DNA of 33,513 bases from contig CAKTUI010000031.1 in assembly GCA_934621385.1 (NCBI GenBank), forward strand, positions 1 through 33,513, read 5' to 3'. Source of the DNA: an uncultured Kiritimatiellota bacterium (GTDB lineage: Bacteria; Verrucomicrobiota; Kiritimatiellia; RFP12; UBA1067). Made by a program: the position numbers and the translations under genes. Under the pieces are notes generated by a model. It was given only the letters and a program-made list of their open reading frames with translations, made no database searches and was not told the DNA's origin. Position 1 is the stretch's first letter; each line of letters starts with the position of its first letter. This document shows positions 9,302-16,395 of this stretch, in pieces.

Positions 9302-9330
9302 AGTATACCAAAAAAAGCGCATCCTGTGTA
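9302..9330 (-). promoter_or_regulatory. Sigma-70-type promoter of the sugar operon
   Basis: On the minus strand, TATACT (9302-9307) is preceded by 17 bp and then TACACA (9325-9330, 4 of 6 matches to TTGACA). This places the transcript start roughly 50 bp upstream of the lipoprotein start codon. Confidence 0.55.
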
Positions 9331-9345
9331 TGGCAATCACGATTT

Positions 9346-9361
9346 GTCCAATTCCTTGGAC
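9346..9361. promoter_or_regulatory. Perfect inverted repeat upstream of the -35 box, candidate operator
   Basis: GTCCAA-TTCC-TTGGAC is a perfect 6+4+6 dyad whose near edge is 15 bp upstream of the predicted -35 box. The position suits a dimeric activator, or a repressor acting from upstream. No regulator gene lies next to it, so the cognate protein is unknown. Confidence 0.4.
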
Positions 9362-9411
9362 GGAAAGGCACCACTGCGAGAATGCCTCTCGCAGCGCACG
9401 GTGCCCTTTCC
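9362..9411. repeat. Long nested intergenic hairpin
   Basis: The outer stem pairs GGAAAGGCACC (9362-9372) with GGTGCCCTTTCC (9400-9411), with one bulge. The inner stem pairs CTGCGAGA (9374-9381) with TCTCGCAG (9387-9394) around a 5-base loop. No U-run follows on either strand, so it is not an ordinary terminator. It could be a REP/MITE-like element or an mRNA end-stabilising structure for the gene at 9459. Confidence 0.6.
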
Positions 9412-9458
9412 AAGCGCGGCGGATTAGAGGCTGTTCAGAAGGTTGCTGAGGCCATTCC

Positions 9459-10193
9459 CTAACCGCTCCAAGGCCTGCCGCGCCAATCACCCTGCATCAG
9501 TTCCTCGGCCACGACCCGCGTCACGTCATTCCTCGTCCCGGTACCGTCGTCCAACGATTCCAGACTCTGCGCCGGCACACGCTGCAGAAAGTCAAGCTTG
9601 CTGACGATTTCCACGCGAACGGACAACGGGGACTTGCGCAGGAGGCTGAACCACATCTCGTCGCTCGCGATATAGTGCGGCACATTTGCCGGGGCGTTCA
9701 GCAGTTCCGGCACCTCGGAAGACGCCCGTTCGCAAAGCCGCGTGGCAAAGGCCTCCGCATCGGTCGACGACAGGCGTACCGCGTCCTTGGCGTAGATAAT
9801 CGACAGCAACCGTGGATTCGAGATGTCACGCCACCGCATCATCAATCGTGAGTCATAGGGCAGAGAGGAGAGCGACTCATTGTCAAGACGGCTAAGAATC
9901 ATCGCCTTCAGCACCTCATTGGTCTCGGACTGAAACGCCGCGACGAGTTCACGCGCATGCCGTGTGCGGATGACAACATTCGTCATCTGCTTCAACGCCG
10001 CAAGATGTTCCGCCGCGCTTCGGGTCTCGTCGGCAAACTGGGCGTAGGCAGCCTCCGAGGCCTTTTGATCCTTCTCCTCGATATACCACGGTTGCCGATT
10101 CAGCCATTCCGTGTACGCGTCAGACAGTTCACGACACAGGGATTTGACCATGCGGACGGCCTGTTCCGTCCGATACTGCCGATAGATTGACAC
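9459..10193 (-). CDS. Unknown helical protein paired with a DUF805 gene
   Basis: A protein of 244 residues with no signal peptide or membrane segment. It is mostly helical, with Leu/Ala-rich segments that resemble HEAT or armadillo repeats (for example RELVAAFQSETNEVLKAMILSRL). The start is a GTG with only a weak GAG ribosome binding site; an ATG at 10151 (MVKSLCREL) is an alternative. It lies 29 bp downstream of the DUF805 membrane protein gene on the same strand and is probably co-transcribed. I recognise no family and assign no function. Confidence 0.7.
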   Translation of the reverse strand: MSIYRQYRTEQAVRMVKSLCRELSDAYTEWLNRQPWYIEEKDQKASEAAYAQFADETRSAAEHLAALKQMTNVVIRTRHARELVAAFQSETNEVLKAMILSRLDNESLSSLPYDSRLMMRWRDISNPRLLSIIYAKDAVRLSSTDAEAFATRLCERASSEVPELLNAPANVPHYIASDEMWFSLLRKSPLSVRVEIVSKLDFLQRVPAQSLESLDDGTGTRNDVTRVVAEELMQGDWRGRPWSG

Positions 10194-10222
10194 TGCCGCT
10201 CATCGTCAGAGACTGTGAAAAG

Positions 10223-11440
10223 TCAGATTTCCGCAATAATTGCCGCGCGCTGCGCCTTGTACTCCTCTTCCGTCAGAAGTCCCTTCTCATAGAGTTCCCG
10301 CACCTTGGCGAGTCGGCTTTCAGGACTTTTCGCGTCGGGCCGTTCGGCAGGAGCCGCAATCGGGCGCGTCACCGGAGCGACGACGACATTTGGAGACGCG
10401 ACCCATACCTGCCGTTTCCTTGGATCATCGCCAAATCGGTTCGGCCCGACCGTCCCGTCAAGGCAACCGAAGATGACAAACGAGGCAATGCCCGCGACGA
10501 TATTCAATCCCGGAATCCAGCATCCGACCCAAAGCAGAACGAGCCACCACCCGGACATTCCAACGTCATGCAGGCGGCGGACGCACATCGGAATCATCAT
10601 CAAGAACTGGAACAACCCTGCCGCCACCATCCACAACCAAAAGACAGACGAACCTTTCGCCATCAACTCACGCGAATACAACGCCCAAATTGGGATGGCA
10701 AGCACCACCTGAAAGAAGGCACACCAAAGACACCACAGCCAGTAGTCGCGCCGACGCGCCCGCCCCTCAAATGAAAAGGGCATGGACTCACCCATCTCAG
10801 AAACTTTTCCCCGCGCCAGCGAAAGAACGGAAAGAAAGAGCAGCACGAAAGAGCCAAGGGACACGCAGGAGACGATGTCGGAATTCAGACAGGCACCCCA
10901 TGCGCTGAAATCCAGTTCCTGTCCCGGCGCGAGCAAACTGGCCGTCCAAGCGCACAGAGGGAAACCAACGCCCCAGCAAGCCCCCACAAGAGACTTGTAA
11001 CCAACGACTAAAACGGCCCCCATCCGGGCCCAGTGCCCCATCCGCGTCAGGCTCACAAACGAGAGAAAGAGGAAGAACCAGCCGACCGTGCAGGCAATTG
11101 TCACGATTTCCCACATCATCCCAATCAGTCGAAACGAATCCCTCAGCAGTCTTTCATTCCCCAGGAGGATGCCCCAACCGACCAGTTGACCGACTATCAG
11201 GAATCCCGTACCGACCAGTCCGAGAACACCGGATTTCTTCGACTTGGCCGTCAAGAAGAAGTAGGACAGGAAAAGGAACACGACTGCCGCTGAACTCGCC
11301 AGTTCCCTACCGATGACGAATGCGAACGATCGACCGAGCGGCTCCTGCACCCACCGAAGGTGCAACACACCCACCGCCGCAAAGAGCACAAATGCGAGTG
11401 ACGCAAAAATGCCGAACTTACGAAACGCACCAGTCTTCAT
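10223..11440 (-). CDS. DUF805 membrane protein with C-terminal SHOCT domain
   Basis: A membrane protein of 405 residues. Several membrane helices lie in residues 8-230. A DUF805 domain follows (FSFEGRARRRDYWLWCLWCAFFQ ... RRLHDVGMSGWW, about 235-345), and a SHOCT motif ends the protein (LAKVRELYEKGLLTEEEYKAQ, about 380-400). DUF805 proteins are inner-membrane proteins of unknown role, and SHOCT is a short oligomerisation or targeting module. I chose the ATG at 11440 because an AAAGG site sits 7 bp upstream and the first membrane helix follows. The same frame is open to a GTG at 11839 that has its own AAAAAGG site and a -10 box (11870-11878); that would add 133 residues of low plausibility. 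Confidence 0.85.
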   Translation of the reverse strand: MKTGAFRKFGIFASLAFVLFAAVGVLHLRWVQEPLGRSFAFVIGRELASSAAVVFLFLSYFFLTAKSKKSGVLGLVGTGFLIVGQLVGWGILLGNERLLRDSFRLIGMMWEIVTIACTVGWFFLFLSFVSLTRMGHWARMGAVLVVGYKSLVGACWGVGFPLCAWTASLLAPGQELDFSAWGACLNSDIVSCVSLGSFVLLFLSVLSLARGKVSEMGESMPFSFEGRARRRDYWLWCLWCAFFQVVLAIPIWALYSRELMAKGSSVFWLWMVAAGLFQFLMMIPMCVRRLHDVGMSGWWLVLLWVGCWIPGLNIVAGIASFVIFGCLDGTVGPNRFGDDPRKRQVWVASPNVVVAPVTRPIAAPAERPDAKSPESRLAKVRELYEKGLLTEEEYKAQRAAIIAEI

Positions 11441-11869
11441 TTTCACGCCTTTGTGCGCACAAACTTCCCTTTCGCCACTCTTGCCTGCCTGAGCCATTTC
11501 TTGAACCTTTTTGTCGCTCGCCAGATTCGCACCCAGGGGTTGAGCATATCCCTGGCCACCACATCCGCTCCGCGTTCGCACACAAAAAGAAGCCCTCTCT
11601 TCATGTTTCGCGAGAGGCCGTAGGAAGAAGCCCAAGAGGAAATACGAAGAGAGGAAACACAGCGTGTTCCCCTGCTTAGTATCGTCCTCATGAAATTTCC
11701 TACGTTTCTCGCGACGATCGCTTTGCAGTTGCAAATTGACTTTCGGTATTCGGGGGTGGAAACGGTCGTCGGTGCACAGGTTGCGCTGGACATCCCGAAT
11801 CAGTTCCCGAACTCTATCTGTTCCCTCGCATCGCGGCACTTGTGTGCCTTTTTGCGAGAGTACGTGAGA

Positions 11870-11878
11870 ATTATATCA
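11870..11878 (-). promoter_or_regulatory. Extended -10 promoter candidate
   Basis: The minus strand reads TGA-TATAAT, an extended -10 box, with no recognisable -35. About 20 bp downstream of the predicted start is AAAAAGG, 7 bp before a GTG at 11839 in frame with the DUF805 gene. Either the DUF805 transcript has a leader of about 420 bases or the protein has a longer N-terminus. Confidence 0.4.
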
Positions 11879-11880
11879 TA

Positions 11881-11920
11881 AATTCGCCTGCTCAGGGGGC
11901 AAATCACCTGCTCGGGGGCT
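11881..11920. repeat. Direct duplication, 20-bp period, 2 units
   Basis: Two adjacent 20-bp units share the core CCTGCTC(A/G)GGGG (starting at 11887 and 11907). It lies directly beside the extended -10 box on the upstream side, so it could carry operator sites. Confidence 0.55.
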
Positions 11921-11998
11921 TGCGCGAGACGAGGGCCAGGCCGTCCACAGAGAGGAGGTCAAAAAGCTTCCGGGCCCTTCAGTGTCTGCCGAAGGCAG

Positions 11999-12017
11999 TT
12001 TCCGTGTGTTCAGTGGC
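11999..12017 (+). repeat. Dispersed TTTCCGTG-type repeat, copy 1
   Basis: TTTCCGTGTGTTCAGTGGC resembles the copies at 12215-12244 and, inverted, 16403-16433. This copy lacks the middle TTTCCGCG block and is the weakest of the three. Confidence 0.4.
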
Positions 12018-12135
12018 AAAACGGCGAAATGGAACCCTTCTTGGGAGCGGCGGAGCGCAGGAGGGCGGAGCATGGAAGAGCGGAAAAAGCCATACCGCGT
12101 AGACGTTGCACAGGCGCAGGCGCGGCACTTTGAAT

Positions 12136-12155
12136 GGCCTGCCGGACGGCAGGCC
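12136..12155. repeat. Perfect GC-rich hairpin
   Basis: GGCCTGCC-GGAC-GGCAGGCC is a perfect 8-bp stem with a 4-base loop. No U-run follows on either strand, so it is more likely an extragenic palindrome than a terminator. Confidence 0.6.
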
Positions 12156-12214
12156 GGCAAAACCTTCTGCCGCGTCCCAGTCTGCGGCCTTTGCGGCTAA
12201 AAGCCACCATCCCC

Positions 12215-12244
12215 TTTCCGTGATTTCCGCGTGTTCCGTGGTTA
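12215..12244 (+). repeat. Dispersed TTTCCGTG-type repeat, copy 2
   Basis: The copy is built of three blocks about 10 bp apart: TTTCCGTGA, TTTCCGCGTG and TTCCGTGGTTA. The first two blocks match the inverted copy at 16403-16433 closely (TTTCCGTGNNTTTCCGCGT). Confidence 0.5.
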
Positions 12245-12258
12245 TTCCCCACGCGGCA

Positions 12259-12390
12259 GAATTCCGATGCCCGTCGGACGGAATTCTGATGCCCGTCGGA
12301 AAAATTTCTGATGGGCATCAGAAAACGCTCCGATGGGCATCAGAAGGTACTCCAATGCCCATTAGACGGGACTCCCGCCCCTAACGGACC
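12259..12390. repeat. Tandem array of palindromic units, 22-bp period, 6 units
   Basis: Units start at 12259, 12281, 12303, 12325, 12347 and 12369 (the last is decayed). Each holds a near-palindromic 16-bp core, for example TCTGATGGGCATCAGA in unit 3 and TCCGATGCCCGTCGGA in unit 1. Unit 5 carries changes at both paired positions (CAAT/ATTA versus CGAT/ATCA), which keep that pair. The centres read CCC in units 1, 2 and 5 and GGG in units 3 and 4, so the units can be read in both orientations. The period is about two helical turns. There are no spacers, so it is not CRISPR. Confidence 0.8.
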
Positions 12391-12475
12391 AAACTCCAGC
12401 GAAAAGGCCGGTTTCACGCAAAGCCGACCACCCTCCCCCGGCTCGCTTGGGGGCGCGTGCGGCGTCCACCATCCC

Positions 12476-12796
12476 TCACAGGGAGCGGAGAATCTCCAGC
12501 GCGGCGAATGTCACGTCGTTCGTTCCCCGCATCCAGCGTCCGCCCCCCTTCTGCTCGGACACGAGCCGAATGGCGATTGCCGTTCGGCTGAGTCCATTCG
12601 TACCGAAGATATCGCGCCCAACCGCACGCCCGACCGAATTTGTCGCCCTCACGCCCCCACCTGCGGACGCGGCATTCGTCACGGACGATGCACGGGCAAT
12701 CGCATGGTCGACCTCATTCTGGATGCTCGGCTCAAGAAAGTCCTCATTGACTATCGGCTGAACGGTCAGGGCGAAAAGCAGAAGAATCCCCTTCAT
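12476..12796 (-). CDS. Small protein with signal-like N-terminus, unknown
   Basis: A protein of 106 residues beginning MKGILLLFALTVQPIV, which looks like a short signal peptide. The rest is Ala/Gly/Val-rich with no recognised motif. Its ATG overlaps the stop of the MATE gene remnant (ATGA), the usual sign of translational coupling, so it was probably the second gene of an operon whose first gene is now broken. Whether it is still transcribed is unclear. No family recognised. Confidence 0.5.
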   Translation of the reverse strand: MKGILLLFALTVQPIVNEDFLEPSIQNEVDHAIARASSVTNAASAGGGVRATNSVGRAVGRDIFGTNGLSRTAIAIRLVSEQKGGGRWMRGTNDVTFAALEILRSL

Positions 12797-13252
12797 CGTT
12801 CCACCCCCCGGTGCTTTGTATCCGACATCAGGTCATACGACTTCCATTTGCCGCGCCGCCAGCGCACGTACGATCCAACGCTGATGACGACGACATAGGC
12901 AATCATTGTCGCCCATAGGGCCGGCATCGTGTTGCGGAGCTGTGCAACGACAAAGACCAGCGGCAGCCAGATGACAAATGCCGCGATCAGCATCCACCAA
13001 AAGACGAAATGGGCATCGCCCGCCCCCTTGAGTGCCCCCGAAAGGACAACATCCACCGCATCGAAGAGCAGCCATGTCGCCATCAGGAAGAACAGCAGCC
13101 GCCCCATGCGCATGAACTCATCCGCCGCCGCCATATCCTGCGGGGCAAAAAGCGCGAGAATCGGACGGTGGCAAATCAGCACGAGAGCGGAGACAACCCC
13201 GATGAACGAGAGAGCCAGAATGCTGGTGACGAACCAGATGGCCTTCCTCTTC
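12793..13252 (-). pseudogene. MATE-family efflux transporter, 5' part lost
   Basis: Only the last roughly 150 residues remain, starting near KRKAIWFVTSILALSF. They contain four membrane helices and the MATE hallmark LSGALKGAGDAHFVF. MATE proteins of about 440-460 residues export cationic drugs or metabolites with Na+ or H+. The missing N-terminal two thirds is replaced by antisense transposase sequence at about 13250, and I do not find it on the other side of the transposase. The frame is open into the transposase DNA (to 13365), but that extension is not MATE sequence. The gene is therefore inactivated by an insertion followed by deletion. Confidence 0.75.
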
Positions 13253-13975
13253 AGGAGGCACGTGGTCGAAGAGAAGCTCTCGCCGTACGACGCCCTCTGC
13301 CACATGAAGGAGGAGATGCCCGGGCAGAGCATCCCGTGCCTGTCGACATGGTACAGGCACGTCAACGCCGGCGACGTCGGCGTCAGGCACGGCGAGACGC
13401 CCTATCATCCGAACAGGAAGCCCAAGGGCCCGAGGCCGCATCCCGCCATGACGGTCCCGGGCAGGCTCGTCCTCGACGACAGGCCCGCCGGAGCCACGAA
13501 CCGCAGCCGGTTCGGGCACTACGAGATGGACACCGTCGTCTCGTCGACGAACGGGACCGGCGGGCTGCTCGTCCTCGTCGACCGCAAGAGCAGGCGCTAC
13601 GTCATCGAGAAGCTGGAACACGTCACGCGGGACGAGGTCGTCAAGGCCCTGAAGCGAATGATCAGGCGCAAGGCGCTCGGCAAGGCGCGCTCCGTCACGA
13701 CCGACAACGGCTGCGAGTTCCTCGACCAGAAAAGGCTCGACCGCGCCTTCAAGTCCGAGGTCTACTACACGAGGGCCTACGCCTCCTACGAGAAAGGCGC
13801 AATCGAGAACTGCAACCGCCTCGTCAGGAGATGGTACCCGAAGGGAACCGACTTCAACCGGCTCACGAGGCGCCAGATCCGGCAGCTCGAGGACTGGATA
13901 AACTCAATACACAGGGAATCGCTCAACGGAGAGACCGCATATGCTTACGATCCACGTCTGGCCCAGACGGCTTAA
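13250..13975 (+). pseudogene. IS30-family transposase, N-terminus truncated
   Basis: About 240 C-terminal residues of an IS30-type DDE transposase. The three catalytic residues are visible: Asp in HYEMDTVV (about 13530), Asp in VTTDNGCEF (about 13702) and Glu in YEKGAIENCNR (about 13805). The N-terminal helix-turn-helix region, which recognises the IS ends, is missing, and the fragment begins at about RRHVVEEKLSPYDALC against the MATE remnant. No start codon with a ribosome binding site belongs to it. A possible right end follows the stop (TTTTTGCTGACACA, about 13980-13994), but I find no matching left end. It is a dead element and marks a deletion scar. Confidence 0.85.
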
Positions 13976-14062
13976 GGAGTTTTTGCTGACACACCCCCTT
14001 TACAAGTCACCATCCAGAAGAATCGTCTCCGAGCACGTCACCGCCCCAAGACCGGCGGACAG

Positions 14063-14091
14063 AAAAAAGCCGGGCAATGGAATTGCCCGGC
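14063..14091 (-). terminator. Rho-independent terminator of the HU-like gene
   Basis: A perfect 10-bp stem GCCGGGCAAT/ATTGCCCGGC (14069-14091, 3-base loop) is followed on the minus strand by six T. It sits 28 bp after the stop of the gene at 14119 and would end that transcript before the IS30 remnant. Confidence 0.92.
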
Positions 14092-14118
14092 GTGAATGAT
14101 TAGACAATTGCCGAATTC

Positions 14119-14850
14119 TTACGCTTCCGCGGCAATTTTCACCTTTACCTCATTGGTCTGGGGCTCCGATTCGGCGATCCCACCGCGTGTCCTGAGTGTG
14201 ATCAACAGTTCCGTGCCTGCGGCGACCTCAGTCAAGGCGGCGGGCCAGGCGAAGGTCATGTGCCCGACGTCCGACTCGGTCGGCGTAACCGCCACGGACA
14301 TCTCCTCTCCCCCGTCGAGGAAACGCACGATGGCGGAATCCCCTTCGAGATACTGGAGATTGGTGCCGGTCACCATGAAGGGCTTGGACTTCGTCAGGAC
14401 GCCCGCAACGTCAGCGCCGACCGTGGCGACACGGGTGACCGTGACGCGCAGACCGGCGCGGACATTGACGAACTCAAAGTTCTTGAGATCGACTTTGCGT
14501 TCGAAGTTCTTGAGAGTCGAGACCCGTACGACAGCCGTGCAGTCCTTCGCGTTGAATGGACTGTAGGGACTCTTGACCTTTCCACGGATGCTGAGGGCGA
14601 TCTTCAGAGACCCCACCTTCCGGGGAATGCCGTCCGTCGCCACCTTATTGACCATGGTGGCAATGGTCCGTTCAAAGAGGAACGCCAAGGTTTTCTCGCT
14701 GAGTCCAAGCGAGGTCTCCTTCGCGACTTCCTTGAAAACGGCGTCGTCCGCAATCGGCTGCTGCTGATTGATCCGAAGCGAGTAAGATCCGCTTGGGTCA
14801 ATGTCCAGTCGGATGGGAGTGGTGTCGATAGTAATTAAACGTTTAGTCAT
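14119..14850 (-). CDS. HU-like DNA-binding domain protein with DUF4469 C-terminus
   Basis: A protein of 243 residues. Residues 1-115 resemble the HU/IHF-like domain found in Bacteroidota and PVC bacteria (FLFERTIATMVNKVATDGIPRKVGSLKIALSIRGKV). Residues 130-240 form a beta-rich Ig/TIG-like DUF4469 domain (GAGVLTKSKPFMVTGTNLQYLEG region to the C-terminus). HU-like members bend or coat DNA; what the Ig-like part binds is not established. It starts at ATG 14850 after AGGAAAGGA with an 8-bp spacer, and ends in a strong terminator. It appears to be a single-gene unit with a long leader (promoter near 15119) that contains a small open frame overlapping its start. Confidence 0.85.
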   Translation of the reverse strand: MTKRLITIDTTPIRLDIDPSGSYSLRINQQQPIADDAVFKEVAKETSLGLSEKTLAFLFERTIATMVNKVATDGIPRKVGSLKIALSIRGKVKSPYSPFNAKDCTAVVRVSTLKNFERKVDLKNFEFVNVRAGLRVTVTRVATVGADVAGVLTKSKPFMVTGTNLQYLEGDSAIVRFLDGGEEMSVAVTPTESDVGHMTFAWPAALTEVAAGTELLITLRTRGGIAESEPQTNEVKVKIAAEA

Positions 14851-14938
14851 TAGAACGGTCCTTTCCTATTACCTGAAAAACACCGGCTTTTGCCGGTCTC
14901 CTGACCTTTTCGGTCTTTTTTAGTCTACTCATGGCCAT
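14843..14938 (-). CDS. Possible 31-residue leader peptide
   Basis: A frame of 31 codons starts at ATG 14938, with AAAAAGG 7 bp upstream, and ends 8 bp inside the HU-like gene. The peptide is very basic (MAMSRLKKTEKVRRPAKAG at its N-terminus). The region also folds into ACCGGC/GCCGGT (14882-14897) followed by a short T-run on the minus strand. This arrangement would suit translational coupling or attenuation, but no homolog is known to me and the frame may be chance. Confidence 0.35.
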   Translation of the reverse strand: MAMSRLKKTEKVRRPAKAGVFQVIGKDRSND

Positions 14939-15118
14939 TTTTACACCTTTTTAATTGCGCCAGAACTTTCACTCTTCCCCTCCTAAGGCCTTGCCGCGGC
15001 AGTTCGACTGCAGTTTCCCCGCCGGGCATAAAACCAATCTTAACCTGGGAATCTTAACCGGAGACTTCGGCGACTTGCTCCCTTAACCGCGCCGAAGCCC
15101 ACTCTGTCCGCACAACAC

Positions 15119-15127
15119 ATTATAGCA
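15119..15127 (-). promoter_or_regulatory. Extended -10 promoter of the HU-like gene
   Basis: The minus strand reads TGC-TATAAT, a perfect extended -10 box, in an AT-rich context. The -35 is poor (CGCACA at 17 bp). A start near 15112 gives a leader of about 260 bases before the HU-like gene. Confidence 0.6.
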
Positions 15128-15300
15128 AAATTAGCCGATGATGTGCGAATGAAAATGCGTTTTTTCAAAAAAAAGTTCCATAACCTGGCAAAACAAAGTG
15201 TTGTCGCACAAAAACGGAAAATAACGAGCGAAAAGAAAGTCGACTTTCCAAGCCTTTCAGACAACAGGGTCGTTTTCAGGCTAACGCCACATCCGGTGGC

Positions 15301-15363
15301 GGCAAACGGTTTTCCCCTTGAGGCAAACGGTTTGGGTCTAAGGGGAAAACGGTTTGGGTCAAG
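15301..15363. repeat. Tandem array, 21-bp period, 3 units
   Basis: Units start at 15301, 15322 and 15343 and share the core AAACGGTTT followed by TCCCC or GGGTC. The AAACGGTTT core is nearly self-complementary. The array ends about 80 bp downstream of the DUF1232 gene's stop codon. Confidence 0.75.
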
Positions 15364-15443
15364 GGGAAATCATCATAACCGCACCTCTCCTCATGGTCCA
15401 GTTCCTCAAGACGAGTCAGCGCGGCCGTTCAGTACGCCGATGT

Positions 15444-15854
15444 TCAAAGTGGGCGAACCCCGATCTTCATTGGCGGTGGGTGCAGGTGCTTCCACAGGCG
15501 GTAGGCCTGCAGATCCGCCGCGGAAAGTTTGAAGACCGCCGCAAGAATCGCCGCATCGTCAAGGAAGCCAAGTCCGGGAATGCAGTCCGGGACAAGGTCG
15601 ATTGGCGAGATGAAGTAGATGAGCGCACCCGCCAGCGAAGCAATCATCCGTCCGGGGATCTTGTCGTAGGCGCCCCGCAGCCAGTCGCGGATCAACGAGA
15701 ACGCCGTCTTGATGTCGTCCCAATACTTCGACAGGGAACCCGCTTTCCGCGAAAGCCGCGCAGCCATCCCCTTCTTGCCCAGCAAGTCCTCCATGTCCTT
15801 TTGCGTCACCTTCTCCGCCCGCTTTCGGATTTCCTCTTCAACATTGATGTTCAT
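15444..15854 (-). CDS. DUF1232 (YkvA-like) membrane protein
   Basis: A protein of 136 residues. The DUF1232 core is plain: KIPGRMIASLAGALIYFISPIDLVPDCIPGLGFLDDAAILAAVFK, about residues 68-112, with the family motif SPIDLVPD. Members are small membrane proteins of unknown function. The N-terminal 60 residues are charged and helical. A strong GGGAGG site lies upstream of the ATG at 15854. It follows the glycine-zipper gene after 80 bp and probably shares its sigma-54 promoter, which makes it a likely output gene of the activator encoded next door. Confidence 0.88.
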   Translation of the reverse strand: MNINVEEEIRKRAEKVTQKDMEDLLGKKGMAARLSRKAGSLSKYWDDIKTAFSLIRDWLRGAYDKIPGRMIASLAGALIYFISPIDLVPDCIPGLGFLDDAAILAAVFKLSAADLQAYRLWKHLHPPPMKIGVRPL

Positions 15855-15887
15855 CGCGCCTTACCTCCCTTTCCGCAAATCCTCGTA

Positions 15888-15926
15888 CCGGGGCGGAAGA
15901 CGGCGCACGCCGCCATCCGCCCCCGG
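15888..15926. repeat. GC-rich hairpin between two genes
   Basis: CCGGGGCGGA (15888-15897) pairs with TCCGCCCCCGG (15916-15926), with an inner CGGC/GCCG stem. It lies between the glycine-zipper and DUF1232 genes and has no U-run. It may set their expression ratio by protecting or pausing the transcript. Confidence 0.5.
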
Positions 15927-15934
15927 CTCTGGCT

Positions 15935-16351
15935 TCATTCTTCTTCTTCCGATCCGGTCTTCCCCGTTTCCTCCGGGGTCTCGTCCGCCGCATCCGAGGC
16001 GGCCTTGGCGACATCCACGCCCGCCGCCGCCTCTTCGGGCGACAGCACGACTTCGCCGTCCAGCTTGAATTCCGGCTCCTTTTTCGCCTCGACGATTGCA
16101 CCGGCCACGCCGCCAATCGTCGCGCCGGCGAGCAGCCCCGTCAGCATTCCGCGCCAGACGCCCGATCCCGCGCTTTCGCTCGTCACGCCGCCCGTGATGC
16201 CCCCGAGGAGAATCCCGGCGACGCCGCCCGCCAAGGCCCCGGCGAGTCCGCCGATGACGGAACCCGACTTTTCGCCCACCTCCGTCTCAACGCTCGTCGC
16301 GTCCTCAAGGGAACCCAGTGCATCCTGCACCATCTTGCTCATCATTGCCAT
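15935..16351 (-). CDS. Glycine-zipper membrane protein
   Basis: A protein of 138 residues. Residues 30-95 hold two Gly/Ala-rich segments with GxxxG spacing (GGLAGALAGGVAGILLGG and GLLAGATIGGVAGAI), typical of glycine-zipper proteins that pack in membranes. The C-terminus is very acidic (ending in SEEEE). I chose the ATG at 16351 because of the AAGGA site 8 bp upstream; the open frame upstream crosses the promoter. A -24/-12 sigma-54 promoter lies about 45-60 bp before the start, downstream of the activator gene, so expression is probably induced by that activator. Its role may be envelope stress protection, but that is inference. Confidence 0.8.
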   Translation of the reverse strand: MAMMSKMVQDALGSLEDATSVETEVGEKSGSVIGGLAGALAGGVAGILLGGITGGVTSESAGSGVWRGMLTGLLAGATIGGVAGAIVEAKKEPEFKLDGEVVLSPEEAAAGVDVAKAASDAADETPEETGKTGSEEEE

Positions 16352-16395
16352 GTCGTTTTTCCTTTTCTGCCGCATGATTGCGACACGCTCCAATG

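Larger units (their letters stand above)
11441..12475. other. Kilobase of repeat-rich non-coding DNA
   Basis: No gene is supported. It contains an inverted repeat CCTCTC/GAGAGG (about 11592-11615), a candidate extended -10 box (11870-11878), a 20-bp duplication (11881-11920), two copies of a TTTCCGTG-type repeat (11999-12017 and 12215-12244), a perfect GGCCTGCC/GGCAGGCC hairpin (12136-12155) and a six-unit 22-bp array (12259-12390). A 53-codon frame ending at 11443, directly before the DUF805 start, has no ribosome binding site and is probably chance. Confidence 0.6.
14851..15443. other. Non-coding leader and repeat region
   Basis: Apart from the small frame at 14843-14938, no gene is supported. 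On the minus strand the presumed HU-gene leader carries three GGTTAAG copies (two in adjacent 14-bp units, about 15036-15060), a second ribosome-binding-like AGGAGGGG and small hairpins. An AT-rich segment at 15119-15260 contains the promoter candidate, and 15301-15363 is a tandem array. No known riboswitch class is recognised. Confidence 0.5.

Noticed and set aside
9362..9411. Rho-independent terminator
   Set aside because: Strong hairpin but no U-run on either strand.
11443..11793. Minus-strand frame ending 2 bp before the DUF805 start
   Set aside because: No ribosome binding site at its start codons and no recognisable product; probably chance.
12259..12390. CRISPR array
   Set aside because: The 22-bp units are contiguous without unique spacers and there is no cas gene.
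15040..15264. Minus-strand frame of 74 codons in the AT-rich region
   Set aside because: It crosses the promoter of the HU-like gene, has a Cys/Phe/Arg-rich composition and no ribosome binding site.
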